From: SZUA-320 sp963707875
GTDB taxonomy: Bacteria > Gemmatimonadota > Gemmatimonadetes > Gemmatimonadales > GWC2-71-9
Length of the DNA: 64,000 nucleotides
NCBI GenBank assembly: GCA_963707875.1
Contig: CAVPRU010000002.1
Location: 1 to 64,000, forward strand
Reading direction: 5' to 3'
Shown: positions 20,894-30,113 of the stretch, piece by piece
Numbering within the stretch: position 1 is the first letter of the stretch
Layout: each line of letters opens with the position of its first letter
Position numbers and translations under genes: made by a program
Notes under the pieces: generated by a model
What the model saw: only the letters and a program-made list of their open reading frames with translations
Told to the model about the DNA's origin: nothing
Databases searched by the model: none

Positions 20894-21927
20894 CGTTGCC
20901 AAGCCCGGTCAGATACACCGGCCCATTGCCGGGTGAGAAGATCATTCCGGTGATCGCCCCGGGCGCCGGGCTCCAGAGCGGCGGCGCCATCAGTTCGAGC
21001 CACGGCTCCCCCGCTTCCCGCCGCCGGGTAATCTCCGCCACCGCCGCCTCGCTCTCCGGAGTCGTGATCCGGAAGACCGACTGAGTGGTGCCTGCGGCCG
21101 GATCGTAGACCACCACTTCGGTCCGGAGCGGCTGGTGCCACCCAGAGTCGGCCCTGCCCGTCTCTCTCCAGATTGTCGGGACCATCCAGTTCAAGCGCCA
21201 CGGTGCGCTCAGACACCCCGCCCGCCGGATCGATCTTGAACCGGAGCACCCGGTTCCCCATCGTCTCGGCCACATACAGCAGCCCCGCCGCCTCGTCGAG
21301 CACCAGGCCATTCGCAAACTCGAGGCTGTCCACCAGCCGGACCGCCGAGCCTGCGCTGCCGCCCGCCGCGACGAAGTAGACGGCCCCGTCGGGCGTGGCT
21401 GTCGCCACCGATGCCCAGAGTTCGGCCTCGCTGGTGTTCCGGGTGGACTGGGTAAACCAGATCCCGCCATTCCGGTCCGACACCGCCGTGTTGACCCCGA
21501 ACGCGTGCTGGTACACCAGCGTGGTCGCCTCGGTGGCGATCTCCACCCGGTAGATCGCCCCCTTGAAGACATCGGCCACCAGGATGTGGGTTCCGCCGGG
21601 TTCCAGGGCGACGCCGTTGGCCCCGCCAGCCTGTTCCGGCGGCAGGTGCTGATACCCCACCTCGGCGAAGCGGCCAAAGGGTTTGCTGGTGCCGTCGGGC
21701 GACACCGCCCGAAGCCCGAAGGCCTGATCGGTCACCACCACCCGACCATCCGGAAGGACCACCCCATCCTCGGCCTTGAGCAGTGACCCGTCGGTCGGGA
21801 AGATCATGTCGGGAGTGAAGGTCCAGCTCGGGAGCGGGGCGGCTGCCTCCGGCGTGGGGTCAGCCGGGGCGCAGGCGACGAGGACTAGGGTCAGGCCCAG
21901 GCAGGCCTGAGAGATGCGGTGGATCAT
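20894..21927 (-). CDS. SMP-30/gluconolactonase-like lipoprotein, one frameshift, 3' end lost
   Basis: An exported six-bladed propeller protein of the SMP-30/strictosidine-synthase-like class. ATG 21927, behind AAGGAGG, starts a lipoprotein signal (LTLVLVACAP). Blades contain VVLPDGRVVVTDQ, EPGGTHILVADVFKGA, FANGLVLDEAAGLLYVAE and LDGPDNLERDGQGRLW. One frame change near 21130 is followed by VVYDPAAGTTQSVFRI and ITGMIFSPGNGPVYLTG. The usual last residues and stop after GNALI are absent because the sequence joins the 3' end of kinase 1 here. The substrate is unknown. Coding is otherwise complete, about 345 residues. Confidence 0.75.
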
Positions 21928-22005
21928 GGGTATTGCCTCCTTGAGTGCCTAACTGTGCACCGGGACTGTCCCTCTCCGCAACGGCCGCAGCTTCAGCCGC
22001 CGGTA

Positions 22006-22034
22006 TTGCGGCCCCTCCTCCGGGCCCGTATCCT
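22006..22034 (+). promoter_or_regulatory. Putative promoter of kinase 2
   Basis: TTGCGG (22006-22011), a 17-base spacer and TATCCT (22029-22034), in the region between the divergent SMP-30 and kinase 2 genes. The predicted start would be near 22041, about 40 bases before GTG 22081. Confidence 0.5.
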
Positions 22035-22080
22035 CCATGGCCCTGTCGGACAGGTCCCGGGTCAGGATCCCCCATTTGTC

Positions 22081-24776
22081 GTGGAGCACCCGATTAGCGC
22101 CCTTCCCGCCGATCTCGCGACCGTGACGGCGCGCCTGGCCGACCGCTACCGGATCGACCGCGAACTCGGGGCCGGCGGCATGGCCACGGTGTATCTCGCC
22201 CTGGACCTCCGCCACCAGCGCCCGGTTGCCCTCAAGGTCCTGAAGCCCGAGCTCGCGGCCGTGCTCGGCGCCGCTCGCTTCCTGGCTGAGATCAAGACCA
22301 CCGCCAACCTCCAGCACCCGCATATCCTGCCGCTCCACGACTCGGGCGAGGTGGACGGCACGGTCTTTTACGTGATGCCGTTCGTGGACGGCGAGTCGCT
22401 CCGGGACCGGCTCTCCCGCGAGAAGCAGCTGCCGGTTGAGGTGGCGGTGCGGATCGCGAGTGAAGTGGCCGACGCCCTCCACTACGCCCACGGGCTGGGG
22501 ATCGTCCACCGGGACATCAAACCTGAGAACATCCTGCTCCAGGGCGGGCACGCGCTGGTGGCCGATTTCGGGATCGCCCTCGCCGCCAGCAGCACCGCCG
22601 GCTCCCGAATGACCGAGACCGGGATGAGTCTTGGCACCCCGGCGTACATGAGCCCCGAGCAGGCCACCGGGGATCGGGCGGTGGACGGCCGGACTGACAT
22701 CTACTCACTCGCGGCGATGACCTACGAGATGCTGGTCGGCGATCCGCCGCACATGGCGAGCACCGCCCAGGCCATCATGGCGAAGGTGCTCACCGAGCGC
22801 CCTGCCAGCGTTCGGGTCAGCCGGCCCAATGTGCCGGAGTACCTCGATGTGGCGCTCGCGCGGGGGCTCGAGAAGCTCGCCGCCGACCGGTACCCGACCG
22901 CAGGCGAGTTTGCCGAGGCCCTGGCGGGACGGGGCATCGCGCTGATGGGACATGGTCCCGGCGCGCCACCGGCCGCGTTGGCGAGGCGGGCCCGCGTGTG
23001 GCAGGCCGCGGCGGCCGGCCTGGCGATCCTGGCCGCCGGCGCGGGATGGGTCGCGGCCCGGGAGGCGGGGGCAGCACGGGATGCACTCGACGCCGCGCCC
23101 GTGATCCGTTCCATCCTCAACCTCCCGGCGGGCGCCCGAATCCAGGATGCCCTGGCCGGGCCGACGATCGCAGTATCGCCCAAGGGCGACATGATCGCCT
23201 ACGCCATCGTCAGCGGTGCCGGCTTCCGAACCTTCGTCCACCACACCAGCGAGTTCCTCGGCCGGGAGATCCTCGACGCCAACAACGCACCGGTTGGAGG
23301 CCGCAACCTGACGTTCTCGCCCGACGGCCGCTGGGTGGCCTTCACCGAGGGCAACTCCCTGAAGAAGGCCCCGGTGGACGGCGGGCAGGCCGTGATCCTG
23401 GTGCCGGACCTGCCGATCGCGATCCCCTATGGCCTCTCCTGGGGCGCCAACGACACCATCCTCATCGGTTCATTCACCGGGCTCGGCAGCGCGCCCGCGG
23501 CGGGAGGGCAGGCGGTGATGGTCGGCCACGGGGATTCGACCGCGCCCCGCATCGGCCGACGCTGGCCGATGTTCCTGCCTGGGGAACGGGCGGTGCTTTA
23601 CGCCACCGGCACCTCCGCCGCGGATGCGCCCCAACTGGGCGTGCTCGACCTGACCACTCTCGAGGTGACGGTCTACCCGATCCAGATGGCGGTTCCCCTC
23701 GGTTTGCTGGATGGCCAGCTGATCTTCGTTTCGCCCCGAGGGATCGTCATGGCGGTGCCGTTCGACCTGAGGGCCCGCCGCCCCGTGGGTGACCCGGTGC
23801 CCCTCGATGACGGCGTCGTGGTGGACCCCACCGCCGGCGCCAAGGCCTCCCTGTCGCCCTCCGGCACATTGGTCTACCTCCGTGGACGGACCGAACATCA
23901 GCCCGTCGTAGTGAGCGCCGCTGGCGGAGTCCCGGAGCCGCTCATCAAGGAACTGAACGTCTACTCCGCGCCACGGTACTCGCCCGATGGCCGGCGGGTA
24001 GCGCTCACGGTGCTCGGAGTGGGCACCTCGAACGTGTGGATCTACGACATCCTCCGGAACACTTTCACCCGACTCACCACCGAAGGCGCCAACCTGCGTC
24101 CCGAGTGGACTCCCGACGGGAAGCGGGTGGTCTTCATCTCGGTGCGGGGAGGCCAGACCGCCATCTGGTGGCAGCCAGCCGACGGGAGCGGACCGCGGAG
24201 GTGCTCTACCAACCGCCCATGGAGCCCTTCGAAGCGATCATCTCTCCCGACGCGAAATGGCTGGTCTTCCGAACCTCGCCCGGGGGCAGCTATCCGCGGG
24301 ATATTCTCACCGTCCCGCTCTCCGGCGAGCGCACGGTGACTCCGGTGGTTACCGGCCCCGGCACCGAGTCCATGCCGCGACTGTCGCCCGACGGCCGGTG
24401 GCTGGCCTATCAGTCGAGCGGGCTCGGACGGTTCGAGGTGTTTGTGCGCCCGTTCCCGGGCACTGGCTCACCGCTCCAAGTCAGCACCCTCGGCGGCACC
24501 GAGCCGATCTGGGATCCCACGGGTCGGGCGCTGTACTACCGGGACGACCTGGGACAGATCACCAGGGTGACCGTCACGACCGGTGACAATCTGACCATCG
24601 GAGTGCGGCGGGTGGTGGTGGCGGGGGACTACCTGACGGATGCCTCGCACCCCAACTACGACGTCAGTCCCGCCGGCGAATTTCTCCTCGTCAAGCGGGC
24701 CGGTGATCCGTCCCGGGCGGTGGTGATCCACAACTGGGGCCGCGAACTGAGGGCCAAGACCATGGCTCCGCCGTGA
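22081..24776 (+). CDS. Ser/Thr protein kinase with C-terminal propeller (kinase 2), one frameshift
   Basis: A Hanks-type membrane kinase of about 897 residues. From GTG 22081: RLADRYRIDRELGAGGMATV, VALKVLKPEL, IVHRDIKPENILL, VADFGIALAA, GTPAYMSPEQATG, one membrane helix (AGLAILAAGAGWVA), then a TolB-like propeller with blades such as FSPDGRWVAFTEGN and YSPDGRRVALTVLG, ending WGRELRAKTMAPP. One indel near 24195 separates two otherwise clean frames. The frame is open further upstream, but 22081 gives the usual short N-terminus. The TGA at 24774-24776 is only four bases before the ATG of kinase 3, so the two are co-transcribed. The upstream region carries TTGCGG-N17-TATCCT. Confidence 0.9.
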
Positions 24777-24780
24777 CCCC

Positions 24781-27449
24781 ATGGCACTAATCCCCGACCG
24801 GCTCGCCGCCGCCCTCGCCGACCGCTACCGGATCGAGCGCGAGCTGGGCCAGGGCGGCATGGCCACGGTCTACCTGGCCGAGGATCTCAAGCACAAACGC
24901 CATGTGGCGCTCAAGGTCCTGAAGCCCGAACTCGCCGCTGTCCTGGGCGCCGAGCGGTTCGTCCAGGAAATCACCACCACCGCGGCACTCCAGCACCCTC
25001 ACATTCTGCCGCTGTTCGACTCCGGCACCGCCGACGGCTTCCTGTTCTACGTCATGCCGTTCATCGATGGCGAGACGCTGCGTGGGAAGCTCGACCGGGA
25101 GACCCAGCTCGGCATCGACGAGGCGGTCAAGATCACGACCGAGGTGGCCGACGCGCTCGATTACGCCCACCGCCGGGGGGTGATCCACCGCGACATCAAG
25201 CCCGAGAACATCCTGCTGGCCAACGGCCGGCCGATGGTGGCCGACTTCGGGATCGCCCTGGCGGTGAGCGCCGCCGCCGGCGGCCGGATGACCGAGACCG
25301 GGCTCAGCCTGGGCACTCCGTATTACATGAGTCCTGAGCAGGCCACCGCCGAGAAGGAGATCACCGCGCGGGCGGATGTGTACTCGCTGGGAAGCGTGCT
25401 GTACGAGATGCTGGCCGGCCAGCCGCCCCACACCGGGGCCTCTGCCCAGCAGATCATCATGAAGATCGTGACCGAAGAGGCTGCTCGGTCACCAAGGTCA
25501 GGAAGGCCGTGCCGCCGAACGTGGCGATGGCGGTGGCCAAGTCGCTCCAAAAGCTCCCGGCCGATCGGTTCGACAGCGCCAGGGCCTTTGCCGACGCGCT
25601 GATCAATCCGTCGTTCACCGTCGCCGGCACCATGGCGGGGTTTGCCGAGGGCGGCGCCCTGACCTGCCTCCGGCGTCAGTCGCCGACTCTTCATGGGCGT
25701 CGCGGCTTTGGCGGTGGCTCTCCTGGCGACGACTCTGGTCCTGGCGCTCCGGCCCACCCCGGTTCCTCGGGTCGCGGTCTTTGCACTTGGCCTGCCCGAT
25801 AGCGTGACTGTTGCCGGCAGCGGGGGGACCAAGGTGGCCATCTCCAGGGACGGCTCCTGGATTGCCATCCTCGCCCAGGAGAAGGGAGGGGCGTTTGGCC
25901 TGTACGCCCGACGGATCGACCAGCCGATGGCCCAGTTGGTCCGCGGCTCGGAGGGAGCCCCAGTCTCTTCCGGCTACTCTCCTGATTCTCCCCTGACGGG
26001 GAATCGCTGATTTACGCCACCACGACCGGAATCAAGCGGGTTGCGGTGGCCGGAGGGGCAGCACAGTTGGTTGAGCAAACGGGAGAACAGCCGAGCTGGG
26101 GTGACGGTGGCGTGGTGGTGCACGTGCGGGGAACGACCTCTGGATCGGTACCGCCGAAGGCCGCAATGCCCGGCTGCTCGCGACCCCCGACACCGCCACC
26201 GGGGTGTACGCCCTCAAGCGGCCCGATGTCCTTCCCGGTGGCGAGTACGCCCTGGTGGCCATGGACCGGGCTCGCACAGGCAGCGTGCCGGACTCCCTCC
26301 GGCTGGGGGTCATCTCCCTCAAGGATGGCTCCATCAGGGACCTGGACCTCCCAGGAATGACCCCAAGTACGTGGCCACCGGACACATCGTCTTCGGGCGG
26401 GCCGGTGGGCTGGTGTTCTCGACGCCATTCTCACTGAAGTCACGCACCGTCACCGGGGCTCCGACCCTGCTGGTCGAATCGGTCTGGCAGGGAGTGGCGG
26501 CGCCACCAGCTTTGCGGCAGCGGACAACGGCACCCGGTGTACCAGCAATCCAGCGTCCGCTCGGTGGAAGCGGAACTGACCGTGGTGACGGCAGACGGTG
26601 TCGAACGGAAGATCGACGTCCCCGGCGGAGACTACTCCTCTCCGAAGATTGCTCCGGATGGGCGCCGAGTGACCGTCGGATCGGGGGTGACGCCCGGCCG
26701 CCTTCTCTGGCTGATTGACCTTACGACTGGGACGCGGGAACGTTTGGGGTCCGGCGGCGACGACGGCTTCCGTTCCCAGTGGACACCCGATGGCTCCCGG
26801 GTGGTGTTCATCCGTCCGTCCGGGGGTTGTCGGAAGTCGTGTCACGGGCCTGGGACCGGAGCGCACCCGATCAGGTTCTCGCGGTGGACAGTACCCGGGC
26901 CATCTTCGAAGTGGCTCTGAACCCAGGGGGCGGTCCCGTGGCGTACCGAGCCACGCTCGGCAATGACAATCTGTACCTCGCGCCGGCTGATTCGTTGGCC
27001 GCCCTCCGTCCCCTGGTCGCAACCCCGGCATTCGAGGCATCGCCGACCATTTCCGCCGACGGGCGCCTGCTGGGATACGTCTCGGATGAGTCGGGAACCA
27101 TGGAGGTGTACGTTCAGCCTCTGCCGGGGCCCGGGCCGCGGGTGCAGGTCTCGGTGAATGGAGGTGAGGAACCGGTCTGGTCCAAGTCGGGGAACACCCT
27201 GTTCTATCGCGGTCCCGGCCGGATCATGCGCGCCACCATCGGCGGCAACCCGGTCCAGGTAGCCACCCGCGATTCCCTCTTCCTCGATCGGTTCCGCCGC
27301 GATGGGCGGTCCCTGCACCAGAATTGGGACGTCTTCCCAGGGACCGGGAGTTCCTGATGATCCGCTCCACCAGTGATCGGTCGGGACTGTTCGTGGTCCT
27401 GAACTGGCCCCAACTGCACGCCACCGTCCCGGCGACCATCACTCGGTAG
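24781..27449 (+). pseudogene. Ser/Thr protein kinase with C-terminal propeller (kinase 3), frameshifted
   Basis: Third paralogue, about 890 residues when joined. MALIPDRLAAALADRYRIE is followed by LGQGGMATVYLAEDLKHKR, VALKVLKPEL, VIHRDIKPENILL, VADFGIALAVSA and GTPYYMSPEQATAEKE. A membrane helix near 25700 (VAALAVALLATTLVLAL) leads to a propeller with ISADGRLLGYVSDESG and VYVQPLPGPG, ending LHATVPATITR at TAG 27447-27449. Frame changes occur near 25490, 25680, 26000, 26150-26500 and 27340. Kinase domains of the three paralogues are much more alike than their propellers, as expected if each senses a different signal. It is the second gene of an operon with kinase 2. Confidence 0.85.
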
Positions 27450-27501
27450 CGGGTACCCTGTCGGGCGGTTCCTCGGCGGTCCGCCCCAGGCCGGACCTCG
27501 C

Positions 27502-28052
27502 TCAGAACAAGATCGAGAATCCGAGACCGATTCCGTACGGGTTTGTGGTGATGGTGGGACGAACCGTCTGCGACAACCCGGCCGGGGCCCAGGTGTCATG
27601 ATGGCTCAGGGCGCCGGCGATGAGCCCGATCACAAGGCCCGCCCCCCCAAAGGCTACCGCTCCGGCGGCCGCAAGCTCGCTGCGATCGAAGCAGATCCAA
27701 TCGCTCGAGGAACAGTCTTCGCCAGCGGCCAATCCAATGACCACCCCCGCCAGCGCGCCGAGGCCGCCCCCAATGGCGGCGCCACGGCCTGCGGACGACC
27801 GTCGACCCGTGAAGACGTTGACCTGAGTCTGGGCACTCAGCCCGACCGAGACAGCGGGGCCACCACCCGCCAGGCGGGCCTGGGCGAATCGCCGGTGATC
27901 CGCTCCAGCGTCCCTTGACACCGGCATCGAGACGACCGGAGCCATCGGGTGCCCGGACCCACACCCGCTGGCCGATCATGGGCCGGGGCTCCCTGGCTCT
28001 GGGCCGGGGCGGCGAAGAGGCAGAGGCCGAAGACAAGCATGAGGTTTCGCAT
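27502..28052 (-). pseudogene. Exported small protein with beta domain and glycine-zipper helices, frameshifted
   Basis: ATG 28052, preceded by GAGGAGAG, starts a signal peptide (MRNLMLVFGLCLFAAPAQSQ). Joined frames continue MIGQRVWVRAPDGSGRLD and GTLERITGDS, a small SH3-like beta domain, then TQVNVFTGRRSSAGRG, and two Gly/Ala-rich hydrophobic helices (AAIGGGLGALAGVVIGLAAG; AVAFGGAGLVIGLIAGAL), ending GIGLGFSILF. I know this layout from uncharacterised exported proteins of the same kind of bacteria. At least two indels between 27830 and 27990. A role in the envelope is an inference from signal peptide and glycine-zipper-like helices. Confidence 0.6.
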
Positions 28053-28226
28053 GGGGCTCTCCTCATTGAGCAGCGCCCAACCTCACAAGGTCAAATCAAG
28101 CCAGCGTCAAGAGGCGTGGTTCTCACCCGCCTCACCCTGATTTCATCCTCCCTTACTCCGCCGGGCGACACCCTCCTGAAGGGTGGGCCTTCTCAACTCG
28201 TTCCACGACCCAGCAAGGAGGATCAG

Positions 28227-28505
28227 ATGCCGCCTCAGGAGCCCAGGGGACCGTTCTGTCAGAGCTGCGCCATGCCGCTCGACAAGCCGGAGGACTTCGG
28301 CACCGACCCGGCCGGGTACCGGGTCAATGACTTCTGCCGGCATTGCTTTGCCGACGGGGCGTTCACCGAGCCCGGAATCTCGATGCAGGCGATGCTGGAC
28401 CGGTGCGTGGGGATCATCGACCAGCAGGGCATCATGCCCGCATCCCAGGCCCGTACCCTGCTGACCAACGTGATGCCGCGTCTGAAGAGGTGGCAGGCTT
28501 CGTAG
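28227..28505 (+). CDS. Zinc-ribbon protein (zf-ribbon_2 type)
   Basis: A 92-aa cytosolic protein. ATG 28227 is set by an AAGGAGG seven bases upstream. The N-terminal half is a zinc ribbon of four cysteines: CQSCAMPLDKPEDFGTD and DFCRHCFADGAF, the family pattern in which a GT-D insert separates the two CxxC pairs. The C-terminal half is a short helical region ending LLTNVMPRLKRW. Proteins of this type are widespread and uncharacterised. The upstream 150 bases hold a small hairpin (CACCCT-5-AGGGTG at 28169-28185) and no other gene. Confidence 0.88.
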   Translation: MPPQEPRGPFCQSCAMPLDKPEDFGTDPAGYRVNDFCRHCFADGAFTEPGISMQAMLDRCVGIIDQQGIMPASQARTLLTNVMPRLKRWQAS

Positions 28506-28526
28506 CCAGGGCCCTCTCGAAGCGTG

Positions 28527-29138
28527 CTAGCGCGGCGGGGGGGGCGTGCTGTCGATCCAGACCCGGACCCCGTCCGGCACCAGGTTTACCCGGCCATCGA
28601 CCGGGGTCGCCACCAGCAGCTCCCGGCCGGTCTCGGTCAGCGCCGGATACTGGCGGCCCACGTTCGCGAGGAAACGGCTCAGCAGCGCCTCGGGGATGTA
28701 GAACCCGTTGACGCTGATCGTGGTCAGGACGAACCGCACCACCCCGGGCCGAGTCGGCGCCATGACGACGGTCGCCTCCAGCAGGGCGTTCTCGTCCACC
28801 ATGAACTGGATCGGCCCGAACAGCGCCCGGGTCTCCTGCGGCAGATCGCGGATCCGACCCCGGATCCGGATCCGCTGGCTGTCCACCGCCACCCGGATGC
28901 CCATCGAGTCGGGAATCGGGAGGGCCCCCAGCCGTGCGGCGAGGTAGCTCACCCAGTCCCCGCCGGTCACCGCGGTGGAGACGCTGGTCCGGTCGATGAA
29001 GACCGAATCCACCTGGGTCGCGGCCCGGCCCACGCCACCCATGGAGAGCCGCTGCCACTGGGCCGATCCGTTCTGGGCCTGAAGCGGACCGGCCGCCGCC
29101 ACCAGCAATCCGAGCCCCGCCAGCACATTCCGTGTCAT
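28527..29138 (-). CDS. Exported protein of unknown function, possibly LmeA/DUF2993-like
   Basis: A 203-aa protein with a Sec signal peptide ending GPLQAQ (ATG 29138). The frame is open upstream to 29894, but that part is antisense to the hydrolase gene at 29193. The mature part is all-beta in appearance: DSVFIDRTSVSTAVTGGDW, IRVAVDSQRIRIRGRIRDL, FMVDENALLEATVVM, and VNGFYIPEALLSRFL. Alternating beta strands with a V-GR-RDLP element resemble lipid-binding LmeA/DUF2993 proteins, but the similarity is by eye only. It diverges from the metallo-hydrolase with 54 bases between starts. Confidence 0.6.
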   Translation of the reverse strand: MTRNVLAGLGLLVAAAGPLQAQNGSAQWQRLSMGGVGRAATQVDSVFIDRTSVSTAVTGGDWVSYLAARLGALPIPDSMGIRVAVDSQRIRIRGRIRDLPQETRALFGPIQFMVDENALLEATVVMAPTRPGVVRFVLTTISVNGFYIPEALLSRFLANVGRQYPALTETGRELLVATPVDGRVNLVPDGVRVWIDSTPPPPR

Positions 29139-29180
29139 TGCGCCGAAAGGTGATGGCTCGGGCCGCCCCCGACAAGCCGT

Positions 29181-29186
29181 TATCTT
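29181..29186 (+). promoter_or_regulatory. -10-like box six bases before the GTG of the metallo-hydrolase
   Basis: TATCTT at 29181-29186 lies six bases upstream of GTG 29193; no Shine-Dalgarno sequence is present, so the transcript would be leaderless. A matching -35 box is not evident. Confidence 0.35.
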
Positions 29187-29192
29187 GGGCCG

Positions 29193-30113
29193 GTGACTAC
29201 CATCGCCGACGGCACCACCCTGGTCGATCTCGAGTATCTCGGGCATCCCGGACAGATCGCCACCTCGGTGCTTGACACTCCGGCCGGCCTGGTGGTGGTG
29301 GACTGCGGTCCCACCACCACACTGGAAGCGCTCGAGGCCGGTCTGGTCCGCCTGGGCGCCACCTTCCAGGACGTCCGGGCGATTCTGGTGTCCCACATCC
29401 ATCTCGATCACTCCGGTGCCGCCGGGGTGCTGGCGGCGGAGATCCCCGGGCTTGCGGTCTACGTCCACGAGCGCGGGATGGCGCACCTGATCGACCCGGC
29501 TCGGCTGGTCCGGAGCGCCACGATGCTCTATGGCGACCGGATGGAGCGGCTCTGGGGCGAGGTCCGCCCGGTGCCCGAGTCGTCGCTCCGGATCCTGGCG
29601 GGTGGGGAGCGGCTCCAGTTCGGCGATCGCTCGATCCGCACCGCCTACACCCCGGGTCACGCCTCGCATCACCTCAGCTTCTTCGACGAACGGACCGGGA
29701 TTGCCTACACCGGCGACGTGGTGGGGGAACAGCACCCCGGCAGCACCGTTCCGATCCCGGTCACCCCACCACCCGATATCGACGTGGAGGAGATGCGGAC
29801 CAGCGGGGCCAGGATCCACGATTGGCGCCCCGAGCGTCTCTTCGTCACCCACTTCGGTGTGGTCGAGGCTCCCGAGGCATTCATCGCCGAGCATGAGACC
29901 CGACTGGTCGACTGGAGCGAGAAGACCAGATTGTCACTCGACCAGCCCGGATCGGACGAGGACCGCGCCGAGCGGTTCGCCGAGGAGGAGTACCCGCCAC
30001 TGCTCGCCCAGTTGCCGGAAGTGGCGGCCGGCTACCTGCGACGGGAGATCCTGACGGGGAACTGGGTGGGACTGGCGCGCTACTGGCGGAAGAAGCTGGA
30101 GCGCCCGGGCTAG
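29193..30113 (+). CDS. Metallo-beta-lactamase-fold hydrolase
   Basis: A 306-aa cytosolic metallohydrolase. The zinc motif is SHIHLDHSG near residue 70, followed by the third histidine in YTPGHASHH, the bridging aspartate in YTGDVVGE, and FVTHFG with the last histidine. There is no signal peptide. A C-terminal helical extension of about 80 residues follows the core, as in glyoxalase II-like and SoxH-like members, so a thioester or lactone substrate is possible but unproven. The GTG start is the first in frame and lacks a ribosome site. The stop overlaps the stop of the convergent oligopeptidase gene by four bases. Confidence 0.9.
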   Translation: MTTIADGTTLVDLEYLGHPGQIATSVLDTPAGLVVVDCGPTTTLEALEAGLVRLGATFQDVRAILVSHIHLDHSGAAGVLAAEIPGLAVYVHERGMAHLIDPARLVRSATMLYGDRMERLWGEVRPVPESSLRILAGGERLQFGDRSIRTAYTPGHASHHLSFFDERTGIAYTGDVVGEQHPGSTVPIPVTPPPDIDVEEMRTSGARIHDWRPERLFVTHFGVVEAPEAFIAEHETRLVDWSEKTRLSLDQPGSDEDRAERFAEEEYPPLLAQLPEVAAGYLRREILTGNWVGLARYWRKKLERPG

